In this document: in pieces, positions 1 through 5,126 of the stretch | How the letters are laid out: the number at the start of each line of letters is the position of its first letter | Numbering within the stretch: the first letter of the stretch is position 1 | NCBI GenBank assembly: GCA_030643245.1 | Contig: DAOWME010000215.1 | Location: 1 to 5,126 of the forward strand | DNA length: 5,126 nt | From: Deltaproteobacteria bacterium | Lineage (GTDB): Bacteria; Desulfobacterota; UBA8473 | Reading direction: 5' to 3' | Translations under genes and position numbers: made by a program | Notes under the pieces: model-generated | What the model was told of the DNA's origin: nothing | The model's input: only the letters and a program-made list of their open reading frames with translations | Database searches by the model: none

Positions 1-183
1 AGGGACGTGGCCGAAATAACTTCCTCAAGTTGGCGCTCAGATTTAGGTCAGATTTGTTCGATCTGAAAACACAAAACCACAGGAATAGTTTTGCCTATTT
101 CGAGGATTTTGTGTTTGAAGATCGGGCAAAGATGGCCTGAAGATGAGATGTACAAATGGGGAAGTTATTTCGGCCACGTCCCT
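1..183. repeat. Foldback (MITE-like) element, copy 1, with perfect 24-bp terminal inverted repeats
   Basis: The first 24 bases (starting AGGGACGTGGCC) are the exact reverse complement of bases 160-183 (ending GGCCACGTCCCT). Complementarity continues inward around a centre near base 92: TTTG 53-56 with CAAA 127-130, CGATCT 59-64 with AGATCG 119-124, AAACACAAAA 67-76 with TTTTGTGTTT 107-116, and AATAG 84-88 with CTATT 95-99, leaving a loop of about 6 bases. The whole unit can therefore fold into one long imperfect hairpin. A second copy lies at 4889-5095 in the same orientation. It carries no transposase, so it resembles a non-autonomous miniature element or a large intergenic palindromic repeat. 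The left flank is outside the window, so a target-site duplication cannot be tested. A frame stays open through part of it, but the substitutions between copies argue against coding. Confidence 0.88.
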
Positions 184-203
184 AAGTTGGGAGACAAACA
201 TCT

Positions 204-1067
204 ATGAGAACATACCTGGACTGCCTGCCCTGTTTCGTGAGACAGGCCCTTGAAGCCTCGAGAATGGCCACACAAGACGAAAGGGTCCAAAGGAAGGTGC
301 TCGATTCAGTTATGGTAAGGCTTTCTCACCTCTCTCTTAACGCTACCCCGCCAGCGATTGCCCAGATAGTGCATAGTTTGGTAAAGGAGGTTACTGGGAA
401 TCCGGATCCTTATAGGGAGATTAAGAAGAAGCACAACCAGATCATCCTCGATCTGTATCCCCGCATACGAGAGATCGTAAGTGAATCTGATGATCGATTA
501 CGAAGTGGCATAAAGATGGCTATTGCAGGGAACTTGATAGACCTGGGGGTTCAGACTGACTTGGGAGACCTTGAAGGCTCGATATATAATGCATTCTCTT
601 CCAATCTCACTATCAATAACTATGACGAATTCAGAGCAACCTTAATGCACTCGGATTTGCTCCTTTATCTTGGGGACAATGCCGGAGAGATAGTCTTTGA
701 CAAGGTCCTGATAGAAGAAATAAAGATGCTGAGGGGCATGGAGATCGTTTTCATAGTAAGGGAGAAACCTATCATAAACGATGTTACAATGGAAGATGCA
801 GAATTCGTTGGCATGCGAGAATTAACCAGGGTTGTGTCCAATGGCTCCGATGCACCTGCCACTATTCTGTCACAGTGTTCTTCGGAGGTGCGCGACCTCC
901 TGTCTAAGGCAGACATGATTATCGCCAAGGGACAGGGCAACTATGAGTCGTTAAGCAAAGAGGATGGAATATTCTTTCTCTTAAAGGCAAAATGCCCTGT
1001 GGTAGCCCGAGACCTCGGAGTAGATGTGGGTGATACCATACTAAAGAGGAATAAAATGAAGAATTAA
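204..1067 (+). CDS. DUF89 / ARMT1-like metal-dependent phosphatase (damage-control phosphatase type)
   Basis: The 287-residue product has the layout of DUF89 subfamily I. An N-terminal helical domain opens with a CxxC pair (C7, C10) in the context DCLPCFVRQALEA. A Rossmann-like C-terminal domain carries GDNAGE (157-162, followed by D166), a PIIND segment (189-193) and GQGNYE (243-248), then KCPVVAR near 263-269. By analogy with solved family members, D158, N159 and D193 are the likely metal ligands. Members studied are metal-dependent phosphatases acting on sugar phosphates or damaged phosphometabolites; the substrate here is unknown, and a cytoplasmic location is inferred from the lack of a signal peptide. 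The ATG follows GGGAG (189-193) by 10 bases, and that SD sits directly after the foldback element. The length is normal for the family. A 336-bp gap separates it from the next gene, so co-transcription with the downstream run is uncertain. Confidence 0.88.
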   Translation: MRTYLDCLPCFVRQALEASRMATQDERVQRKVLDSVMVRLSHLSLNATPPAIAQIVHSLVKEVTGNPDPYREIKKKHNQIILDLYPRIREIVSESDDRLRSGIKMAIAGNLIDLGVQTDLGDLEGSIYNAFSSNLTINNYDEFRATLMHSDLLLYLGDNAGEIVFDKVLIEEIKMLRGMEIVFIVREKPIINDVTMEDAEFVGMRELTRVVSNGSDAPATILSQCSSEVRDLLSKADMIIAKGQGNYESLSKEDGIFFLLKAKCPVVARDLGVDVGDTILKRNKMKN

Positions 1068-1146
1068 ACCTCCTCTCCCAGAAGCGATCAATAGGGACCT
1101 TTAGGGAATGGAACTGTTTGCGGTTACTCTCTCCTCTAAAAAAGTT

Positions 1147-1353
1147 CAAGCTGTGCAGTTGGTCAAGTTTACCGCTTGCCGCCTACTTGCTTCGTTTGCT
1201 TCTTACGAACTACAGTCTTGCATAAGGCTGAATGTGTAATGGGATGAAAAGTCTCGTATGTCTATTTTAAAAGTTGGCCCGGTCCTTACGTATAAGAAGC
1301 AAACGAAGCAAGCAGCCGGCGCTTAACGCAATCCTGCTCAACTGCACAGGTCG
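1147..1353. repeat. Second, unrelated long inverted repeat (possible MITE) bracketed by AAAAAGTT
   Basis: The gap 1068-1403 contains an inverted repeat with about 57-60-bp imperfect arms. The outer block CTGTGCAGTTG (1151-1161) is matched by CAACTGCACAG (1339-1349). The inner 20-bp block CTTGCTTCGTTTGCTTCTTA (1186-1205) is perfectly matched at 1293-1312. The sequence between the blocks is partly complementary, and the central loop is about 85 bases. The octamer AAAAAGTT occurs at 1139-1146 and 1354-1361, each exactly 4 bases outside the outer arm, as expected of a target-site duplication. A shorter version (AAAAGTT, near 1269) also lies in the loop, which weakens that argument. No coding frame is evident. 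The sequence does not match the end repeats at 1-183 and 4889-5095. I see no convincing promoter, terminator or gene in the remaining flanks 1068-1138 and 1362-1389. Confidence 0.75.
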
Positions 1354-1403
1354 AAAAAGTTGGGCTGTAGCACTAAGGGTTCCATATAAAAGGAGAAACC
1401 AAA

Positions 1404-2378
1404 ATGAATGAAAAACAAAGTCCTCATATCCGAATAGAAGAAGCAGACAGGGTTGAAGTCACCACAATCATGGATAATTATTCGGATCATACGCTTCCAA
1501 TGAGCGAACCCCCCTCGGAAATGGTAAAGAGGCCCCCCCTTGCTATTGAAGGGAAGATCCCCTCTGATTCACTCCTGGCAGAGCACGGTCTTTCTTTATT
1601 AGTGAAGGTGTTTAAGGATAGTCATCAGTATAGCGTACTACTGGATGCGGGTTGGTCAAAGATAGGAGTGCCTCACAATATTAAGGAGTTAGGGGTTGAC
1701 ATCTCCGAGATAGAGGCAGTGGTAATAAGCCACGGCCATATGGATCATTTTGGGGCGCTTACAGAAGTACTGGAAGGCATGGGTTCCCGGGGTACTCCAG
1801 TAATTATCCACCCTGATGCCTTCTTGCCACGGGCTCTTTCATTGCCTTCAGGGGAAAAGGTGAAGATGCCGAGACTGGAGGAAACAGCCGTCGAAAAGAC
1901 CGGTGCAAAAGTGGTGAAAACCAGAGCCCCGCAGTCTCTTGCTTCAGGACTGATCTTCTCTCTGGGAGAGGTTGAACGGATCACGGACTTCGAAAAAGGC
2001 TTGCCCAATGCCCTCATTGAAAGGGATGGTAATTTTGAGCCTGACTCAATTATGGATGATCACGGGTTGGTAACGAAATTGAAAGGCAAAGGCCTGGTAG
2101 TCATAACAGGTTGCGCTCATTCCGGAGTAATCAATATGGTTAGGTATGCCAAAAAAATAACAGGCGTTGATACGGTCTATGCTGTTATGGGAGGGTTCCA
2201 CTTAACAGGTTCTCAGTTTATACCGATTACGGAGAGGACGATTGAGGAGTTACGCAAGGTGAACCCGTCAGTGATTATTCCAATGCATTGTACCTGTTGG
2301 GTAGCCACAAATATGATCGCAAAAGAGTTTCCTGAGCAATTCAGGTTAAATAGTGTCGGAACCACTTTCAGTTTTTGA
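1404..2378 (+). CDS. MBL-fold metallohydrolase, dihydropterin/RFA-P synthase-like (COG1237 type)
   Basis: This 324-residue protein has the metallo-beta-lactamase metal motif HGHMDH (110-115) preceded by LLDAGWS (79-85). Later elements are typical of the group annotated as 7,8-dihydropterin-6-methyl-4-(beta-D-ribofuranosyl)aminobenzene-5'-phosphate synthase: an early DN pair (24-25), a central GCAHSG (236-241), GGFHLTG (263-269) and a terminal PMHC (293-296). Probable metal ligands are H110, H112, D114, H115 and H239, with H266 and/or H295 completing the sites. The archaeal namesake has been linked to methanopterin-type chemistry, but the bacterial relatives are mostly uncharacterised, so pterin chemistry should not be assumed. 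Family members usually have HCTG at the end; here it is HCTCW. About 15 extra residues precede the usual N-terminus. The ATG lies 8 bases after AAGGAG (1390-1395). It is first in the likely five-gene operon. Confidence 0.9.
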   Translation: MNEKQSPHIRIEEADRVEVTTIMDNYSDHTLPMSEPPSEMVKRPPLAIEGKIPSDSLLAEHGLSLLVKVFKDSHQYSVLLDAGWSKIGVPHNIKELGVDISEIEAVVISHGHMDHFGALTEVLEGMGSRGTPVIIHPDAFLPRALSLPSGEKVKMPRLEETAVEKTGAKVVKTRAPQSLASGLIFSLGEVERITDFEKGLPNALIERDGNFEPDSIMDDHGLVTKLKGKGLVVITGCAHSGVINMVRYAKKITGVDTVYAVMGGFHLTGSQFIPITERTIEELRKVNPSVIIPMHCTCWVATNMIAKEFPEQFRLNSVGTTFSF

Positions 2379-2392
2379 AATGTCCTTTTCAC

Positions 2393-2400
2393 AGGAGGTG
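2393..2400 (+). promoter_or_regulatory. Strong ribosome binding site AGGAGGTG deciding the start of the first DUF2889 gene
   Basis: AGGAGGTG ends 2 bases before a GTG (2403) and 5 bases before the adjacent in-frame ATG (2406). The spacing favours the ATG: the AGGAGG core ends 7 bases before it, against 4 before the GTG. The two choices differ by one residue. Confidence 0.75.
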
Positions 2401-2405
2401 AAGTG

Positions 2406-2918
2406 ATGGCCCAAACCTATGTAGACAATCGGATACTCAACTATACAAAAAACATTCATGCTGGCGCAGAAAACCTTGACAACGGGAATACTATGGCCAG
2501 GGTAAGAGTGGACAATACGTTCATGTCTGCTGAATTGGAGATGGAAGTGAAGTTGCCGGATCTGAAGATTGTATCGATAAAAGGAAAAATACTCAGATCA
2601 TTTGCAGAAGAATGCAAGGATAATGCCGAAGTTTTGCAGCGGGCGGTCGGGATGCGGGTGGGAGCAGGGATTACCAGACTCGTTAAGGAGACAATTGGCG
2701 GGTCAAACGGGTGCAATGTCTTGGCCGACATGATCCTCGAAGGCTGCAATGCTTTGATAATGGGGTTTACTGTGGACGAACTGGAGAGACAACTTGGTGC
2801 AGAGACTGACGAGGGTTACGAGCAGGTTTTGAAAGACATGCTTGAAAATAATCCAAGGATTGCAAGCTGTATAGCCTTTACTGAAGGTAATGACTTGAGA
2901 AAAAGATTGGGGGTGTAA
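2406..2918 (+). CDS. DUF2889 family protein, first of a tandem pair
   Basis: This 170-residue protein has no signal peptide or membrane segment. It shows the DUF2889 pattern: an N-terminal beta-rich half with a short acidic/hydrophobic strand (AELEMEVKLPDLKIVSIKGKI begins near 42), a first cysteine at C70, then GMRVGAGITRLVKETIGG (from 82) and the family core GCNVLADMILEGCNAL (102-117). The usual core reads roughly GCxHLxDL; here N-V replaces the H-L seen in the neighbouring paralogue. Cysteines C70, C103, C114 and C155 all have counterparts in the next gene, and both proteins end in a K-R-L-G-V motif. No biochemical function is established for the family. A metal, cofactor or ligand-binding role through the cysteines is speculation. 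It starts 27 bp after the MBL gene stop and ends 2 bp before the next start, so the three are probably co-transcribed. GTG at 2403 is the alternative start. Confidence 0.82.
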   Translation: MAQTYVDNRILNYTKNIHAGAENLDNGNTMARVRVDNTFMSAELEMEVKLPDLKIVSIKGKILRSFAEECKDNAEVLQRAVGMRVGAGITRLVKETIGGSNGCNVLADMILEGCNALIMGFTVDELERQLGAETDEGYEQVLKDMLENNPRIASCIAFTEGNDLRKRLGV

Positions 2919-2920
2919 CG

Positions 2921-3409
2921 ATGTTTGAATTCACAAGGTCGAAGAGCATAGGCGTGGAGAAAAGAGAAGAGGGCATGTTCCTGGTCCATGGATTTCTCGA
3001 CGATAATGTTTACACTATTGAACTAGATCTGGAAGTCAAGACTCCTGAGTATACCATAAGCAGCGCAAGAGGGTATATGAAGCGGTATACTACTCCAGAG
3101 TGTCCCAAAGCTCCGAGCATCCTGGATGATACTGTCGGACTTGAGATCGGAGGGGCTGACTTTGAAACCAAGATAAAGAAGCTTGTAGGCAGGGGTGGAT
3201 GCCGTCACCTTGCCGATCTTTTTATCGAGTGCTGCAATGCCGTTTCCCCTGCGGCTTTACAAGTCGAGTGGAAAAATGCCAGCTCCGGTGGGATAAGCAA
3301 AGACGATTTTATAAGAAACATGTTAAAAAATGAGCCCAAAATCAGAGACAGGTGTAAGACATATTCCAGGGAGAGCGCACTAGTAAAAAGACTGGGGGTT
3401 GAGTGGTGA
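2921..3409 (+). CDS. DUF2889 family protein, second of a tandem pair
   Basis: This 162-residue paralogue of the preceding gene is closer to the family consensus. It has a hydrophobic-acidic strand YTIELDLEVKTPEYTI (31-46), C61 in a TTPECPKAP segment, GLEIGGADFETKIKKLVG (73-90) and the core GGCRHLADLFIECCNAV (92-108), with further cysteine C145 and a terminal VKRLGVEW. C61, C94, C105 and C145 align with C70, C103, C114 and C155 of the upstream protein. Overall identity to that protein looks low outside these blocks, suggesting an old duplication or a heteromeric pair rather than a recent copy. The function is unknown. The start ATG follows GGGGGTG (2909-2915) inside the upstream gene's end, with only 2 bp between the genes, which suggests translational coupling. 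The 3' end overlaps the PHP gene. Confidence 0.85.
   Translation: MFEFTRSKSIGVEKREEGMFLVHGFLDDNVYTIELDLEVKTPEYTISSARGYMKRYTTPECPKAPSILDDTVGLEIGGADFETKIKKLVGRGGCRHLADLFIECCNAVSPAALQVEWKNASSGGISKDDFIRNMLKNEPKIRDRCKTYSRESALVKRLGVEW
3394..3398 (+). promoter_or_regulatory. Ribosome binding site GGGGG used to place the PHP gene start
   Basis: GGGGG lies inside the end of the second DUF2889 gene, 7 bases before GTG 3406, 4 before GTG 3403 and 16 before ATG 3415. GTG 3406 forms a GTGA overlap with the upstream TGA stop, the usual arrangement for coupled translation. ATG 3415 has only a weak GGTGAG (3405-3410) in front, although it would begin the protein right at the conserved core (MVIDLHIHT). Confidence 0.5.
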
Positions 3410-4047
3410 GCAAAATGGTAATCGATTTGCATATCCATACGAAAAGTTTTTCTCCCTGCAGTGAGATGGGCCCGGAAGAGGCCGCTTTAGAGGCCAAGAA
3501 GATTGGTCTCGACGGGATATGCTTTACGGAACATAATAAGACTTGGGATCCGCATGAGATCTCAAAGCTGGAAGAGAAATGCGGAATTGCAATTTTCCAC
3601 GGGATTGAGGTAGACACCACGGAAGGGCATGTACTGGTAATCGGGCTTCACAGGGACTTTCAAGGTATTACCCCCATTGATGATTTGCGTCGGATGGTGG
3701 ATGAGGCGAACGGGTTCATGATAGCTGCCCATCCCTTCAGGGGCTTTTTATTGTTTGGATTTTCCAAACTGCAGATGGATTTGGATGGGGCGTGTCAGAA
3801 TCCTTTATTCAAATTGGTTGATGGCATGGAAATACTAAGTGGAAGACAGACACCGAAAGAGAATGACTTTTCATCACAGGTATGTGAGAGGCTGAATCTG
3901 AAAGGGGTGGGTGGGAGCGATGCCCACGCCACAAAGGACATCGGTACGTGTGTCACCATCTTCGAAAATAAGATAGAAGGACAGGAAGATCTCTTAAAGG
4001 AATTGAAGACAGGACGGTTCAAGGCTGAATATTATCGAAAGACTTAG
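3406..4047 (+). CDS. PHP-domain metal-dependent phosphoesterase
   Basis: This single-domain protein of about 213 residues carries the PHP (polymerase and histidinol phosphatase) metal-site motifs in order, numbered from GTG 3406: DLHIHT (7-12), TEHN (41-44), GIEVDTTEGHVL (66-77), AAHPFR (107-112) and GSDAH (170-174). Likely ligands are H9, H11, E42, H43, E68, H75, H109, D172 and H174. The aspartate that often follows the first motif (SDG type) is replaced by SPCS (16-19), a variant I recall from other stand-alone PHP proteins. PHP enzymes hydrolyse phosphate esters, from nucleotides to histidinol phosphate; nothing here fixes the substrate. It lacks polymerase or helical extensions. The start overlaps the second DUF2889 stop by 4 bp. 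GTG 3403 and ATG 3415 are alternatives, differing by a few residues. Confidence 0.88.
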   Translation: MSKMVIDLHIHTKSFSPCSEMGPEEAALEAKKIGLDGICFTEHNKTWDPHEISKLEEKCGIAIFHGIEVDTTEGHVLVIGLHRDFQGITPIDDLRRMVDEANGFMIAAHPFRGFLLFGFSKLQMDLDGACQNPLFKLVDGMEILSGRQTPKENDFSSQVCERLNLKGVGGSDAHATKDIGTCVTIFENKIEGQEDLLKELKTGRFKAEYYRKT

Positions 4048-4085
4048 AAGTTGCAGTTGAACCACCAATATAAGGAGAAGATGAT

Positions 4086-4889
4086 ATGGAAAATTGGGAG
4101 AGTACGATAAGGAAGATGGAGCTTCTCTTGCGACTCAAGACCTTTCCGGTGGCCTTCAAGCTCTTGGAAGACGCCAAAGAGATAGAAGACAACAAGTGGA
4201 TCCGCCGTCCCACAAAGAAAAACACCCTATGTCAACTAATAACCATTGTGCGGACTTACGACTGGACAATAGGGGCCACTGCTGACGATTTTGTGGGTCC
4301 GGGTTGCGGGGGAATAATCGGGTTATCGGAAAGGCCGGAATTCATCGAAGATGGCAGTCTCCGTTCTGTAGTATGGTGTAAAACCAAGGAAGACGCGAGA
4401 AAGTGCGAAGAACAAATCCCGAAAATACCGGCAGGCAAATACAATGCAGTACTAATGGGACCTTTGGTTTACAGCCCCTTCGAGCCGGATATTGTATTGA
4501 TATATGGAAATCCTGCCCAGATGATTATACTCATCAATGCCCTTCAGTTCGAAGATTATGAACAGTTTCATTTCTTCTGTGTGGGAGAGACTGCCTGTGC
4601 CGACTCCATTGCTCGTTGCTATCTGAACGACAAACCATCTCTTGCCATCCCCTGTTATGGGGAAAGGAGGTATGGGCATGTCCAGGATGATGAGATGGTA
4701 ATGGCCTTGCCCGCAGGTTGGATGAAAAAAGCCGTCAGCGGTTTGGAAGAACTGTATTTGAGGGGGGTCAGATATCCTGTTTCCCACTATGGGGCACAGG
4801 CTGATCCCACCTCTGGGTTCCCGCCGGGTTACCAGGCTCTCTGGGGGATGCCCGAGGCGGACTCGGGGTTTAAGAGGTTCGATAAATAA
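4086..4889 (+). CDS. DUF169 family protein (COG2043 type), function unknown
   Basis: The 267-residue product matches DUF169. It starts with a short helix and RLKTFPVAFKLL (16-27), the family's 'L-x-x-x-PVA(V/F)' opening. C49 follows in NTLCQL, then GPGCGG (71-76), YGNPAQMIILINAL (140-153) and a conserved C-terminal block with C171, C178 and C190 around CADSIARCYLNDKP and IPCYGERRYG (189-196), ending in DDEMVMALP (201-209). Eight cysteines in total (49, 74, 98, 107, 165, 171, 178, 190) and no signal peptide suggest a cytoplasmic protein that could bind metal or a redox centre, but that is inference; the family has no established activity that I know of. It is common in anaerobic archaea and bacteria. 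The ATG is 8 bases after AAGGAG (4072-4077), and 38 bp separate it from the PHP gene, so it is probably last in the operon. Its TAA shares its final base with the downstream repeat. Confidence 0.88.
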   Translation: MENWESTIRKMELLLRLKTFPVAFKLLEDAKEIEDNKWIRRPTKKNTLCQLITIVRTYDWTIGATADDFVGPGCGGIIGLSERPEFIEDGSLRSVVWCKTKEDARKCEEQIPKIPAGKYNAVLMGPLVYSPFEPDIVLIYGNPAQMIILINALQFEDYEQFHFFCVGETACADSIARCYLNDKPSLAIPCYGERRYGHVQDDEMVMALPAGWMKKAVSGLEELYLRGVRYPVSHYGAQADPTSGFPPGYQALWGMPEADSGFKRFDK

Positions 4890-5095
4890 GGGACGTGGCC
4901 GAAATAACTTCCTCAAGTTGGCGCTCAGATTTAGGTCGGATTTGTTCGATCTGAAAATACAAAACCACAGGAATAGTCTTACCTATTTCGAGGATTTTGT
5001 GTTTGAAGATCGGACAAAGCCTGTCCTCGACCCCGATCGGGGGATGGCCTGAAGATGAGATGTACAAATGGGGAAGTTATTTCGGCCTCTCCCCT
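4889..5095. repeat. Foldback (MITE-like) element, copy 2, with a 24-bp insertion
   Basis: This is a direct-orientation second copy of the element at 1-183. Apart from one insertion, it differs by five transitions in the body and three changes in the right terminal arm (ending GGCCTCTCCCCT instead of GGCCACGTCCCT). The left arm is identical to copy 1, so the terminal inverted repeat here is imperfect. The extra 24 bases at about 5020-5043 contain the perfect 12-bp palindrome CCCCGATCGGGG (5031-5042), which would form a side hairpin on the 3' arm of the main stem. The first base is the last base of the DUF169 stop codon. With no T-tract after the stem it is not a classic intrinsic terminator, although it could still stabilise or process the operon's 3' end. 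Confidence 0.88.
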
Positions 5096-5116
5096 AAGTT
5101 TGGGGAGGAGGAGATC

Positions 5117-5126
5117 GTGGTTGTAG
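5117..5126 (+). CDS. Possible start of the next gene (partial, cut by the window edge)
   Basis: GTG GTT GTA follows a strong purine tract GGGGAGGAGGAG (5102-5113), a plausible Shine-Dalgarno sequence about 3-7 bases upstream depending on which GGAG is used. By position it mirrors gene 1, which also starts a short distance after the other repeat copy. Only three codons are visible, so the product cannot be named and the call may be wrong. Confidence 0.25.

Noticed and set aside
1068..1137. Possible intrinsic terminator after the DUF89 gene
   Set aside because: Only a weak stem around AACTGTTTGCGGTT is visible, with no GC-rich hairpin followed by a T-run.
919..1149. Minus-strand frame reaching into the gap after the DUF89 gene
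   Set aside because: Most of it is antisense to the DUF89 C-terminus, the remainder is low-similarity sequence, and there is no start signal.
1218..1296. Promoter-like hexamers in the loop of the second foldback (TTGCAT/TGTAAT and TTGGCC/TATAAG)
   Set aside because: Both pairs are separated by about 11 bases, too short for a sigma-70 promoter.
4452..4916. 154-codon minus-strand open frame opposite the DUF169 gene
   Set aside because: It lies almost wholly antisense to a gene with clear family motifs and has no domain signature; it is a coding shadow.
4789..5052. Open frame running through copy 2 of the repeat (and a matching open stretch in copy 1) that could be a small protein
   Set aside because: Between the two copies the substitutions in this frame are mostly amino-acid-changing, the frame carries a 24-bp insertion, its upstream half overlaps the DUF169 gene in another frame, and the hairpin symmetry explains the conservation better.
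4870..5067. Minus-strand open frame across the same repeat
   Set aside because: It overlaps the repeat and the end of a well-supported gene, has no ribosome binding site I can support, and shows no recognisable domain.
1..5126. CRISPR array, tRNA or riboswitch
   Set aside because: There are no short regularly spaced repeats, no tRNA cloverleaf signature and no recognised riboswitch core. The only repeats are the long palindromic units described.

Overview
The window holds six complete protein genes, all on the + strand, plus a long foldback repeat at each end and a third, unrelated foldback repeat between genes 1 and 2. There is no rRNA, tRNA or other phylogenetic marker. Moderate GC, strong AAGGAG/AGGAGG ribosome binding sites, and the gene mix (DUF89, COG1237-type metallo-beta-lactamase fold, DUF2889, PHP, DUF169) suggest an anaerobic bacterium, most likely a Desulfobacterota-type (deltaproteobacterial) sulfate reducer or syntroph. 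That assignment is inference and is not secure.

Layout: a 183-bp foldback element (1-183) ends 20 bp before a DUF89 metal-dependent phosphatase gene (204-1067). A 336-bp gap follows, mostly filled by a second kind of long inverted repeat (about 1147-1353) bracketed by the 8-bp direct repeat AAAAAGTT. Then comes a tight five-gene run: an MBL-fold hydrolase of the dihydropterin/RFA-P synthase-like group (1404-2378), two adjacent divergent DUF2889 paralogues (2406-2918 and 2921-3409), a PHP-domain phosphoesterase (3406-4047) and a DUF169 protein (4086-4889). A second copy of the end repeat (4889-5095) begins on the last base of the DUF169 stop codon. A good Shine-Dalgarno sequence and a possible GTG start follow it at the window edge.

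The spacing (27, 2, -4 and 38 bp) makes 1404-4889 a probable operon. Three of the six products are predicted metal-dependent hydrolases or phosphatases of unrelated folds (DUF89, MBL, PHP), and the other three belong to families of unknown function with conserved cysteines. This looks like a small-molecule processing or metabolite-repair module, but no substrate can be read from the sequence. The clearest unexplained signals are the paired foldback elements bracketing the cluster, the second foldback with a possible target-site duplication, and the tandem DUF2889 pair with four cysteines at equivalent positions.
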